Under the pieces are notes generated by a model that searched no databases, was not told the DNA's origin, and saw nothing but the letters and a program-made list of their open reading frames with translations. A program made the position numbers and the translations under genes. A DNA stretch of 64,000 bases from G963704535 sp963704535 (GTDB lineage: Bacteria > Chloroflexota > Chloroflexia > Chloroflexales > Roseiflexaceae). Position 1 is the first letter of the stretch. Each line of letters opens with the position of its first letter. The stretch lies in the NCBI GenBank assembly GCA_963704535.1, contig OY969916.1, positions 6,882,001-6,946,000 on the forward strand, given 5' to 3'. Positions 55,004-62,616 of the stretch are shown in pieces.

Positions 55004-56665
55004 GAGAAACCCCTAGCTTGGTACGGGTTCGGTTGCACCGGCTGGTTGCTTCGTGGCGGCAGGTGTGAGGGTATAGCCCAGCTTCTCTGCTCGGCGCGTC
55101 AACTGGCGCAGCTCGCGCTCCTGACGTTTCTGCTCATACGCCTCGGCACTTTCCGCTTCATAGGCTTCCCCATATTTCAGCAGGTGGTAGACGATCCGCG
55201 CAATCTTGTGGGCTGTGGCAACCGTGGCCTGTTGCGGCCCTTTGCGCGCTCGCATCGCCCGATAGTAGGCGCCAATCGCCGAATCGGATTGCGACACCGA
55301 TTGCGCTGCTTGTCGAAACGCTTGGGTCGCTCGATTGACCACCTTGAGCGTGCGTGAGCGTAGCACCTTCCCTCCCGAAATGTCGTTGCGTGGTGCGAGT
55401 CCCAGCCAGGCACAGAAGTGCTTGACGGTCGGGAAGCGCTCCATATCGGTGCCAATCTCGCTGATGATCGTTTGCACACTGGAGGCTGAGAGGTCCATCA
55501 CTGCCACCAGATCGACCCCCAGGATGCGTGCATACTGCGCCCGTGTCGGTGCCGGTGGCGCATTCTTGGTCTTCGAGTCGCGTTTGGCTGGTGGCAGGTC
55601 GGGCAAGGGCGCCTGTGGGTCGCCACTGCGCGCCTCCATCCGCTGCAAATACCGCTCCACCTCGCCATCACAGACCGCAATCTGTGCGGTGTACACATCA
55701 TAGATGACCAGAGCTTGTTGGAGAACAAAGATCAGCTCATCTTTCCAGGTCCCAGTCAGCGCTTTAGCAATCGTCTCGGTGCTGGACTTGCAGGCTGGGT
55801 TGCGCTTCTGAGCCAGTGTGACTGGGTCACGCTCGCCATCAACGATCGCGCGGATGATCGCTTGGCCGGTCGTGCCCATGATATCGCTCAGGACGCGCTC
55901 CAGTTGGATGTTCATCTGCTGCAACGCCCGCTGCATGTGCAGAATATGCGGCGCCCGATGTTGGATGAGTTCGGCGCGATAGCGTACCAGGATGCGTAAC
56001 GCGCTAATCTCGGCGTCGGGGCGAAACGAGGCTTGCAGCAAGCCAAGGGCGTGCAATTTCTGCAACCATTGCGCATCATTCCAGTCGCTCTTGCGTCCGG
56101 GGACGGTCTTGACAGGGCGAGCGTTGACCAGATAGGGAGTGATACCGTGCTGTTCCAGCAATTCGTAGATCGGCACCCAATAGACCCGGGTTAACTCGAG
56201 GGCGACGGTATCGATGCCGCAGTTCACCAGCCAGGTGACCAGCGCCAGCAAGTCGGGGGTAAAGGTGCGGAACACACGCACAGGCTCAACATCGCGAGAA
56301 GGCGGCACCGCAACGACGATCTCATTGGCACCAATATCCATCCCAGCGGCATTGGGGTGGATGGTCGGCAAGCCGTCCAAGTGGAGGGTCTTGGGTGTGC
56401 GACGAGTGTGGGGCATAGCAACCTCCTGCAACAAGGTGATGGAAGAGACTGCGACCAGCCCCCGCACCTGATGAGAGTAGCTTCCTGAACGGGGTCGGTC
56501 GCAGCAGGCGCCACAACCGCCACCAGTGATGGAGTCACCGATGCGTGGGAACCAGGATGCAGCATGGGCTCAATCGCTCCAGTGCGCTTGACGGTCTGTT
56601 GCTGCTGGTCGTATGATAATGATACAGGCGGATGGGTGGGGCATGTCAAGGGGGTTTCTCTGGTG
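54999..56665 (-). mobile_element. IS110/IS1111-type insertion sequence
   Basis: The single transposase gene is bracketed by the subterminal inverted repeat GAGAAACCCC (55004-55013) and GGGGTTTCTC (56651-56660). Subterminal repeats without target duplication are typical of the IS1111 branch of IS110. The left end falls in an attC-like site; an IS1111-attC subgroup that targets integron attC sites is known. Outer ends are estimated to within a few bases. Confidence 0.75.
55013..56416 (-). CDS. IS110 family transposase
   Basis: ATG 56416 has AGGAGG upstream, better than the frame to 56467. The 467-residue protein has the N-terminal DEDD domain (AAGMDIGANEIVVAVP, TVALELTRVYW, RKSDWNDAQWL) and the C-terminal Transposase_20 domain (ILGVDLVAVMDLSASSV, FPTVKHFCAWLGLAPRNDISGGK, AFRQAAQSVSQSDSAIGAYYR). 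These recombinases use a bridge RNA from the element's non-coding end to choose donor and target; the region between 56417 and 56650 would encode it. It looks intact. Confidence 0.95.
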   Translation of the reverse strand: MPHTRRTPKTLHLDGLPTIHPNAAGMDIGANEIVVAVPPSRDVEPVRVFRTFTPDLLALVTWLVNCGIDTVALELTRVYWVPIYELLEQHGITPYLVNARPVKTVPGRKSDWNDAQWLQKLHALGLLQASFRPDAEISALRILVRYRAELIQHRAPHILHMQRALQQMNIQLERVLSDIMGTTGQAIIRAIVDGERDPVTLAQKRNPACKSSTETIAKALTGTWKDELIFVLQQALVIYDVYTAQIAVCDGEVERYLQRMEARSGDPQAPLPDLPPAKRDSKTKNAPPAPTRAQYARILGVDLVAVMDLSASSVQTIISEIGTDMERFPTVKHFCAWLGLAPRNDISGGKVLRSRTLKVVNRATQAFRQAAQSVSQSDSAIGAYYRAMRARKGPQQATVATAHKIARIVYHLLKYGEAYEAESAEAYEQKRQERELRQLTRRAEKLGYTLTPAATKQPAGATEPVPS

Positions 56666-56930
56666 GGGAGTCACGACCCGCCGTGATGGTTGGATGCAGC
56701 CGACGAAGGCACGCCGGATTTCGAGGAACGGCGGGGTTTGGTCCTCGCGCCTTCGCGGCTGAAGCGCAGGTCGTTCGGCGGCGAAGTAGTACCATCACCA
56801 TCACCCGTCATACCTTTCGCACTACCTCGCCCTTTGGTCTTCTCATTCTGTAGCCTAGCATTCTTACCACAGACATAAACCTGGGCTTTGACCCCACCAC
56901 TTCCTGATGCAATCTAGGCCACGCTCCTTA

Positions 56931-57029
56931 GAGGCTGTCTGAAAAGGGGGAGTTTGAGGGGGTTGCCCCCTCAAGAACCCCTTTCCACCACGAAACTTCG
57001 GCGACAAACCAACCTTTTCAGACAGTCTC
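56931..57029. mobile_element. MITE with 17-bp terminal repeats and TTA duplication
   Basis: The ends GAGGCTGTCTGAAAAGG and (inverted) GAGACTGTCTGAAAAGG differ at one base; TTA flanks both sides (56928-56930, 57030-57032). A central TTGAGGGGG/CCCCCTCAA hairpin fills the 99-bp element. The 3-bp TNA duplication and terminal repeat resemble IS5-family elements. The 56666-56927 stretch before it holds no gene I can support. Confidence 0.85.
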
Positions 57030-57149
57030 TTACAGTTTACAACGCCACTAGGAATCCTCTATCATGGCGCGAAGCATCAGATGACAGTTGCGCATAATTG
57101 GGTATGTCCTGATATGACGCAACCACCATGTACAGCAGGAGAACTTCCA

Positions 57150-57464
57150 ATGATTGCCTTTCAGGATTTCATTCCCCGACGCCAGGGCAAGCGATTGCTT
57201 GGCATCCTGACCGACTATGAAAATCTGCACGAGCTTGTGAGTCGCGTCAATCTCTGGATTGAACAGCACCACATTGACGTCCTCAATATCGAAACCGTGC
57301 TGTTCACGAGCCTACCAAAAGAAACTGAAGCAAGTCCGAAAGTGGAAATGGCTTCGCAAGCGAACGTATCCTCAACGATTCAGATCGTGCGGGTGTGGTA
57401 TCGCGAGACTGTGGAGGTGGAAGCGGCATATACCGGACAAACGACGCGCCTCAGCACGGAATAG
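57150..57464 (+). CDS. Unknown protein, cassette gene (104 aa)
   Basis: ATG 57150 is set by AGGAG eight bases upstream; longer frames to 57081 lack support. The product (MIAFQDFIPRRQGKRLLGILTDYEN, VNLWIEQHHIDVLNIETVLF, IQIVRVWYRE) looks like a small alpha/beta domain without known motif. An attC-like site follows 110 bases after the stop, so it fits the cassette array. The function is unknown. Confidence 0.7.
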   Translation: MIAFQDFIPRRQGKRLLGILTDYENLHELVSRVNLWIEQHHIDVLNIETVLFTSLPKETEASPKVEMASQANVSSTIQIVRVWYRETVEVEAAYTGQTTRLSTE

Positions 57465-57573
57465 TATGCTGAGGCAGGTAGCTCGAACAGGTGAGGCTGC
57501 ACCAGCGAAACAGGCACGATGAGGGAGTCAGACCAGAAATATGCTGTGATGAGCGTAAAGTATTGCCGGCGCC

Positions 57574-57702
57574 GCCCAACACGGCGTTGCAGCGGAGCGG
57601 CTGGATCGAGGCGATTTCGCGGTCCAGATGTGGCAAATAGGATTTCTCGATGTATCAACGTGGCTCATCCAGCCGCTCCGCTGCAACGCCAGGCCGTTGG
57701 GC
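57574..57702. other. attC-like recombination site 2 with 22-bp arms
   Basis: GCCCAAC (57574-57580) and GTTGGGC (57696-57702) are exact complements fitting RYYYAAC and GTTRRRY. Inside, 22-bp arms 57585-57606 and 57667-57688 (CGTTGCAGCGG...CTGGAT) pair perfectly around a 60-base region. The 129-bp length is within the attC range. This is the clearest attC candidate in the window. Confidence 0.8.
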
Positions 57703-57854
57703 CGCACATCAACTCCATCCGCTCTCCCAAGCCGCAGGACATCGTGCTGGCTATTTCGCACGAACACGCGTGTCTCGACCGCACCTACTGACCACATGCG
57801 CTATAATCACATCCTTCAGGGCAGGCAGTAACGACCATCATTGGAGCGTGTGAC

Positions 57855-58320
57855 ATGCAGCATCTATGGATGACCACCCAAACGAATCTGGCCTATGCAC
57901 ATGCGACGTTTCAGCAGGTTGCTGCTGCCATGCCCCTCGCGCGTCGAGACCAGGGCGGAGTATGCGGGGAGTGGACTCCCAGACAGGTCGCGGCGCACTT
58001 GGCCGGGTGGGATCGGGAAGCCGCGCGGGCCTTGCTGGCGTTCCTGGCGGGCGCGCCTGAAGATCTCGTCACCGATATTGATGCGTTCAACCGCGCCTCG
58101 ACCGAGGCGCGGGCACACCTTTCATGGGGCAGCACCTGTATGGAGTTACGCCTAGCCTACGAGTTCACTCCAGCGTGCCATTGAGGAGATCATCCACGCG
58201 CAGGCGCACGCGCCGGGGTATCTGGCCTGGAGGGATGGATGCATTGCCGATTATGTGGCCCATACGGCGCAATTACGCGTGTGGGTCGAGGATGACTACA
58301 ATGATGGAGCGCAACAATGA
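57855..58320 (+). CDS. DinB/YfiT-like protein, cassette gene, frameshifted
   Basis: ATG 57855 begins MQHLWMTTQTNLAYAHATFQQV; GEWTPRQVAAHLAGWDREAARALLAFL carries the His of DinB-like four-helix proteins. The first frame ends at 58184; a shift near 58165 continues LQRAIEEIIHAQAHAPGYLAW, DYVAHTAQLRVWVEDDY to TGA at 58320, which completes the fold. DinB-like proteins are metal-dependent thiol-transfer or related enzymes, common in mobile cassettes. Start choice has weak ribosome support. Confidence 0.65.
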
Positions 58321-58388
58321 TGGGGGTGGGTGAGCGTGGAGATAGTGAGGATGCTTCCCGCCAAGCCATATGTGCGAGCGCCGGTGCA

Positions 58389-58440
58389 GCCTAACACGGG
58401 CATGTACCCGACACCGTTGCACATCGAACGAGATCGGGCG
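58389..58440. other. Partial attC-like sequence
   Basis: GCCTAACACGGG at 58389-58400 resembles the start of the attC at 57574 (GCCCAACACGGC). No convincing GTTRRRY partner or paired arms follow, so at best it is a decayed site after the DinB-like gene. The stretch 58321-58608 otherwise holds no gene I can support. Confidence 0.25.
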
Positions 58441-58608
58441 CATTTTAGAAACCAGTTCCAGTTCGACACACATTCCGACTTATCTGTGCGGCGCGGCTGA
58501 TGCCCAAGCCGTTCAGCGGCAAGTATTCACGCTCGCACCATTTTCGAGGTCGCAGATGAAGCCAATTCGAATGAGTGGTGCTTGCAACATGTGCGTGAGG
58601 AGGGCGCT

Positions 58609-59004
58609 ATGACTGTTGCTGACCTATCTCGCGAAGCTACCGAGGCAGTCTTGCAGTGCCAACAAAGTTTCTGGCAAGCCCTCGAACGCAAGGACGCCGA
58701 ACTTTTCGTGCAGGTACTGGCTGAAGACTTCGTCTGTCGGTCGCCTGGTCAATCAGATCAAGCACGGGAAGCCTTTATTGCTACGATTACGTCGCTGCCT
58801 CTCAGCATTCTGAACGTGGCGGGTGAAGCCATCGCGATCCGGCTTGTGAACGACGTGGCAGTGCTTACCGGCACCCAAGTGGCTCAGATACAGTTGCCAA
58901 ATGGTACAATCGTATCTGAACGGCTCGCCCTGACTAACATCTTCCACCACACCCTCGGTCAGTGGCAGATGATCCTTGCCCATCCAGTGGCATTGCCGAC
59001 GTAA
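58609..59004 (+). CDS. NTF2-like (DUF4440/SnoaL-type) protein
   Basis: ATG 58609 follows AGGAGG by five bases, which fixes the start over 58582. The 131-residue protein has the NTF2-like pattern: CQQSFWQALERKDAELFVQVLAEDFV, a strand SPGQSDQAREAFIATI, IAIRLVNDVAVLTGT and HHTLGQWQMILAHPVALPT. Such small alpha/beta cones are steroid-isomerase-like enzymes or ligand binders. It sits at the end of the cassette-like series. Confidence 0.8.
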   Translation: MTVADLSREATEAVLQCQQSFWQALERKDAELFVQVLAEDFVCRSPGQSDQAREAFIATITSLPLSILNVAGEAIAIRLVNDVAVLTGTQVAQIQLPNGTIVSERLALTNIFHHTLGQWQMILAHPVALPT

Positions 59005-59028
59005 GAGGGCAGTTCACTAAACTGGCAC

Positions 59029-59213
59029 CAGGGCTGTTTCATGTTTTAACCAATAGCGCTTGTGAGGAGGTTTCTGGTTGATGCACTGCCCGCCTATCGG
59101 TATCGGCATGGCTTCACAAAAGGATCGCATAGCGGACCGATGGAGGCGATCACTCCCATAAATCAGGCCAGAAGACATTTTGAGGCCAAAAGTTAAAACA
59201 TGAAATTGCCCTG
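59029..59213. mobile_element. Miniature ISL3-like element with 8-bp target duplication
   Basis: The 22-bp terminal repeats (59029-59050 and 59192-59213; 20 of 22 match, CAGGGC...TTTCATGTTTTAAC) are flanked by ACTGGCAC at 59021-59028 and 59214-59221. Inside, a translated scrap LVDALPAYRYRHGFTKGSH resembles the end of an ISL3-type transposase. This is a deletion derivative 185 bp long. Confidence 0.85.
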
Positions 59214-59277
59214 ACTGGCACCACTACGTATTCATCACCACCAATCCTGTGCTATACTGATCGTGGCAGTGATGCCA

Positions 59278-59329
59278 CGCGATGAAGCTCGCGGTTACGT
59301 GCTAGCTCCGCTAGCTGATGGCTTCTATG
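59278..59329 (+). promoter_or_regulatory. Fluoride riboswitch (crcB motif)
   Basis: The conserved elements appear in order: GCGATGAAGCTCGC (59279-59292), a variable pseudoknot stem with GCTAGC (59301-59306), and CTAGCTGATGGCTTCTA (59311-59327). This matches the crcB aptamer core (GCGATG..GCCCGC, then GCTGATGGCCTCTA), and the next gene encodes the fluoride channel. TATACT at 59253-59258 is a likely -10 box. The aptamer's 3' strand is shared with the terminator at 59321. Confidence 0.87.
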
Positions 59330-59367
59330 AACACGGCCCTGGCCGTTTCGTAGAGGCTTTTCTTATT
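59321..59367 (+). terminator. Riboswitch-controlled intrinsic terminator
   Basis: GCTTCTATGAA (59321-59331) pairs along its whole length, with G-U pairs, with TTCGTAGAGGC (59347-59357); inside it ACGGCC (59333-59338) pairs with GGCCGT (59341-59346). TTTTCTTATT follows. Because the 5' strand is part of the aptamer, fluoride binding should prevent the hairpin and let transcription reach crcB. Confidence 0.82.
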
Positions 59368-59377
59368 GGTCGGCCAT

Positions 59378-59911
59378 ATGCATGATCAACCACCGCCGCT
59401 GACACATTCCATCGATGAGCCGGCTCTGGCGCTGTCCCCACTCAAACCGAGCGATGCAGTCGCCCCTGTTCTTCGCGTGCCCCTGACTGGGAACACCTCG
59501 CGCCCTCGGAGACTTTCTGTGCTGCAAACCATCCTGCTTATTGCGCTCGGCGCTGCGATTGGCGCCAATCTGCGCTATTTCGTGGCCGAATGGGCCACGC
59601 AAACGTTCGGAACCACCTTTCCGTATGGAACGCTGCTCATCAATGTGAGCGGCAGTTTCCTGCTCGGCGTGATCTACACGGTGCTGTTGCGCCTCAACCC
59701 CGCCTATGCTCCGGCCTTGCGCCTGCTCCTGGGCGTCGGGGTATTAGGCGGCTATACCACCTTTTCAAGCTTCAGTTATGAAACCGCGCACTTGTTGCTG
59801 GAGCGAAGCGCCTTCCTGGGTATGCTCAACCCCTTCCTCAGCGTCGTGGGTGGGGTGATCAGTTGCCTGCTTGGTATCGGGCTGGCTGAATTGATGACCG
59901 GGAGCCGATAG
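59378..59911 (+). CDS. crcB: CrcB/Fluc fluoride channel
   Basis: The protein has 177 residues from ATG 59378. The core from about residue 48 is a complete CrcB: TILLIALGAAIGANLRYFVAEW, FPYGTLLINVSGSFLLGVIY, GVLGGYTTFSSFSYET, and a fourth helix FLSVVGGVISCLLGIGLAEL. The GxxxR, N and TFSSFS residues that line the fluoride path are present. The first 47 residues are a polar extension absent from most members; GTG 59518 would remove it. Dual-topology dimers export fluoride and relieve its toxicity. Control is by the riboswitch directly upstream. Confidence 0.92.
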   Translation: MHDQPPPLTHSIDEPALALSPLKPSDAVAPVLRVPLTGNTSRPRRLSVLQTILLIALGAAIGANLRYFVAEWATQTFGTTFPYGTLLINVSGSFLLGVIYTVLLRLNPAYAPALRLLLGVGVLGGYTTFSSFSYETAHLLLERSAFLGMLNPFLSVVGGVISCLLGIGLAELMTGSR

Positions 59912-59978
59912 CGAGCAGGAAGCACAGGAATGCCGCAATGCGGAGGGCATAGTACCCACATATTGGCTACCAGCGTCT

Positions 59979-60599
59979 TCAACCCTGGTCTTCAAGCAGC
60001 ATCGCTCCTACAAGCGCCAATCCCTCGGCGACAATCCCGTGCAGCTCATCCGGCGCGTCCCGCACCCGCCGCCAGTCGGCGAGCGCGGCGCTGAAGGTGC
60101 CGATCGCATCGAGCAGGGCCATCGCGGCCGTCTCGGCGTCCACGCCGGTCATGTTCGGCAGGGGGCAGGCGTCGCTCTGCTCGTTGATAAAGTCGGTATG
60201 CAGTTCGAGCAGCAGGTGCAGCACCTTCGCCACACAATGCGCGGTCTGCTCGACGTGGGCCAGGTCCGCCGGCAGTGCCACGCAGGCCCGCCCCTGGTGG
60301 TCGAGGTAGCCGGCTGTGACCTGCTCGGTGTCGAGCGCCCGCGCCACCTCTAGCGCGTTCGCGTGCTCCGGCAGTGCGAGCGCTACGCCGAACAGCGGGC
60401 GCGAGACCAACTCGGCCGCTACTCCGGCGTGCTCGGCGATTGCGACAATCAGAGCTGCCGCTACCGCCACATCGCTCCCAAGCTCAACTCTTTCACCTCT
60501 GACCGGCGGCCCGCCGTCAATCGCCAGCAGTCAGAAGCCGTCGAGCGACGCCATCGGGTCAGCACCTTCAGCGCGGGAATACGTTCCTTCGCTCATCAT
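59979..60599 (-). CDS. Unknown protein with in-frame TGA near N-terminus
   Basis: Overlapping the preceding stop, ATG 60599/60596 reads MSEGTYSRAEGADPMASLDGF, then TGA, then LLAIDGGPPVRGERVELGSD and a long frame to 59979 (VAVAAALIVAIAEHAGVAAELV, CVAKVLHLLLELHTDFINEQSD, AETAAMALLDAIGTFSAALADWR). The joined sequence is smooth, so a Trp codon (TGG) probably became TGA. Without the first part, translation could still begin near 60470. The protein is helical, of unknown function, and pairs with the winged-helix gene upstream. Confidence 0.65.
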
Positions 60600-61477
60600 C
60601 GATACTCCTGGAGTTGGGGTCGATAGGGAAGCAGATCGAGCACAACTCCCGCACCCAAGAGCGCCAGCAGCGTCCTGGCATCGGCGGCAACCCGCTCGGC
60701 CGTAAGCATATCGCTGTCGTCGCTGTCATCGAGCGTGATGCAAGCCGCATCGTCCACGATCCCCCATCCCTCGATCGCCAGAGTAGGCGGCACGCCCACC
60801 GGGTCGGAGTCGACGATCACGCCGCGCTGCCAGTCGGCTTCGGCCACGCGCACGGCAACAGCCACTCCATCGCGTAGGACGCGCACCGCGACCCTATACC
60901 CAACATCTGCCGTTCGCGCCAGCTCCTCGTAGAGCGCGAGGGCATACAAGTAAGCAGCCGCCGAACGTGCGGCCCAGATCGTCGCCGCCGCCTCGCTGAC
61001 CGTCGCCCCGCGCCAGGCACCCCGGCCAGACTCGACCACGGCTGCGGCACAGGCCGCGCAGGTCTGCCAGGACCACAGCAGCGGCGGATGCTGGTAGCGG
61101 CAGTCGTCGAGCGACCCGGCCAGCGCCGCGTCGCACAGCACCCGATCGCTATCCGCCAGGTGGAGGAGATCGAGGCCGCGATCGTAGCAGGCGTCGACGC
61201 CAGACACCTCCAGCACCTCCACCAGGGTGCCGGACGATGTCGGTAGACAAGCGATGTAGCCATCACGTTCTAGGCGTTTGAGCGCTGGCGAGATCGCGCC
61301 CCAGGCTCGCTTGCCCCGTCCAATCACATCGGCCAGGCCACGGACGGTCACGTCGATGAGCGCACCAGCGGGGTACGAGCAGAGGTAGGAGCGCACCAGC
61401 TCGATCGTTGGAATCGAGATGTACGATGGGACTGTTCCTGTCGCCGGGAATGTGGTAGAATAACTCGTGAGGACCAT
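60596..61477 (-). CDS. Winged-helix-containing protein of unknown function
   Basis: ATG 61477 has GAGAGG seven bases upstream. Residues 20-80 form a winged-helix (IPTIELVRSYLCSYPAGALIDV, LADVIGRGKRAWGAISPALKRLERDGYIACL). The remaining 210 residues are Ala-rich and helical, with YQHPPLLWSWQTCAACAAAVVE and a C-terminal MLTAERVAADARTLLALLGAG. It is translationally coupled to the next gene. It is probably a DNA-binding component of a small mobile unit; no named family was recognised. Confidence 0.7.
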   Translation of the reverse strand: MVLTSYSTTFPATGTVPSYISIPTIELVRSYLCSYPAGALIDVTVRGLADVIGRGKRAWGAISPALKRLERDGYIACLPTSSGTLVEVLEVSGVDACYDRGLDLLHLADSDRVLCDAALAGSLDDCRYQHPPLLWSWQTCAACAAAVVESGRGAWRGATVSEAAATIWAARSAAAYLYALALYEELARTADVGYRVAVRVLRDGVAVAVRVAEADWQRGVIVDSDPVGVPPTLAIEGWGIVDDAACITLDDSDDSDMLTAERVAADARTLLALLGAGVVLDLLPYRPQLQEYR

Positions 61478-61577
61478 GGTAAAACCTCTCTAGAAGACAG
61501 AAGAATGGTCCGACATGCGGCCGGGAGCGTTCGTGGCGCTCCCGGCTGCGACGTTTCGGGTGATCGCGCAGAAGCAA

Positions 61578-61937
61578 TCACTGCATGACCTCCTTGTAAG
61601 TCCGTGGGGATCTCCGTACTGCTCTCGGCCAACCAGGGCTGAGGAGCGAAGAGCGCCGTCGAGCAGGTAGTGCCGCCAGGATCTGCACGGCGAGCAGGTG
61701 GAGACAGAGAATAACGCCCCCCTCCTGACAGGAGCAGCGCTCGGAAACGGCCACACCATTGACGAAGTGCAGCGTACCGTCGTATCCAAGCCACCAGCCG
61801 CCACGCAACAACAGGTTTCGAGCTGCCAGCAACCGCTCGGCGTCGATTGGTCGGCGTTGCCTGAGCGCCTCAGTCGTGGCACGAAGCTGGTCAGATGTGA
61901 GGTCCCGGCCCCACTTCCTCTGATGGGTCCTGGTCAT
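61578..61937 (-). CDS. SWIM zinc-finger-like protein
   Basis: ATG 61937 (MTRTHQRKWGRDLTSDQL) has GAGGGG upstream and is preferred over 62033. The 119-residue protein carries WLGYDGTLHFVNGVAVS followed by CSCQEGGVILCLHLLAVQIL, the CxC...CxH pattern of SWIM zinc fingers, which bind DNA or proteins in recombination factors and transposase-linked proteins. It lies between the winged-helix gene and the integrase, same strand. Confidence 0.7.
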   Translation of the reverse strand: MTRTHQRKWGRDLTSDQLRATTEALRQRRPIDAERLLAARNLLLRGGWWLGYDGTLHFVNGVAVSERCSCQEGGVILCLHLLAVQILAALPARRRSSLLSPGWPRAVRRSPRTYKEVMQ

Positions 61938-62108
61938 CTTCCCCTCGTCCTCCGATATAGCGCCACCAATACCTTCCCCGTGAAGCTGGTGCCGTCCTTT
62001 CCCTATCAAGCCTTCTTGCTCTCGTCTGCCCACGCAAGGCAGAGCTGTTCCTTCGAGATCCCCTCCTCATTCCTCGGCTTGCTCACGTACCTGCTTGGCC
62101 TCGACCAT

Positions 62109-62228
62109 TCAGGTCTTGGTGCTGGCAAGCGCGGCAATCGTCAACGCTATGTTGCGTTGGGCTAGGATTGCCAGATGATAGGTCTCTACCAGGTTACGAT
62201 GAGCTTGCTCCTGGATCGGTGGCGCCAT
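62109..62228 (-). CDS. Possible 39-aa peptide
   Basis: ATG 62228 gives MAPPIQEQAHRNLVETYHLAI..., a plausible helix, ending just before another short start (MVEAKQVREQAEE, 62083 downward). Both look like decayed or very small genes of the same strand. Apart from these, bases 61938-62616 hold no gene I can support. Confidence 0.25.
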   Translation of the reverse strand: MAPPIQEQAHRNLVETYHLAILAQRNIALTIAALASTKT

Positions 62229-62616
62229 CTTCAACACGCTGGCGCGCTTGGCCAGCGTAGCAGGCCAGGGCTGATAAAATGGGCAAAGGTTCAAGTACGA
62301 GCCTGTAACTCTCACTTGAGCCTTCGCCCATTACATTCGTGTTTCGTACTATCTGGTGGTAATGGAAACTGATATGCGACATGATCTGCGCCGGCGGGGA
62401 TGAGAGCCCTGACCTAAGCGCAAGGTATTCTGAGACGGCACGGAGGGGATTTGGTAGGTTTCGGTCGTAGAGAGATGTGCAATCTTGTGTGCAATCGGGC
62501 TGATCGATTAGCGGAGAGATGCGGAGGTTGCAGGGAATAGATCGCACTGGAATGAGGTAAAATGGATCAGGCAAGAGGGGTGCGGGACACGATATCGCGC
62601 TCATGCGAACGTGAGT

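Noticed and set aside
57081..57149. Upstream extension of the cassette gene at 57150
   Set aside because: The longer start has no ribosome site, whereas ATG 57150 has AGGAG at ideal spacing.
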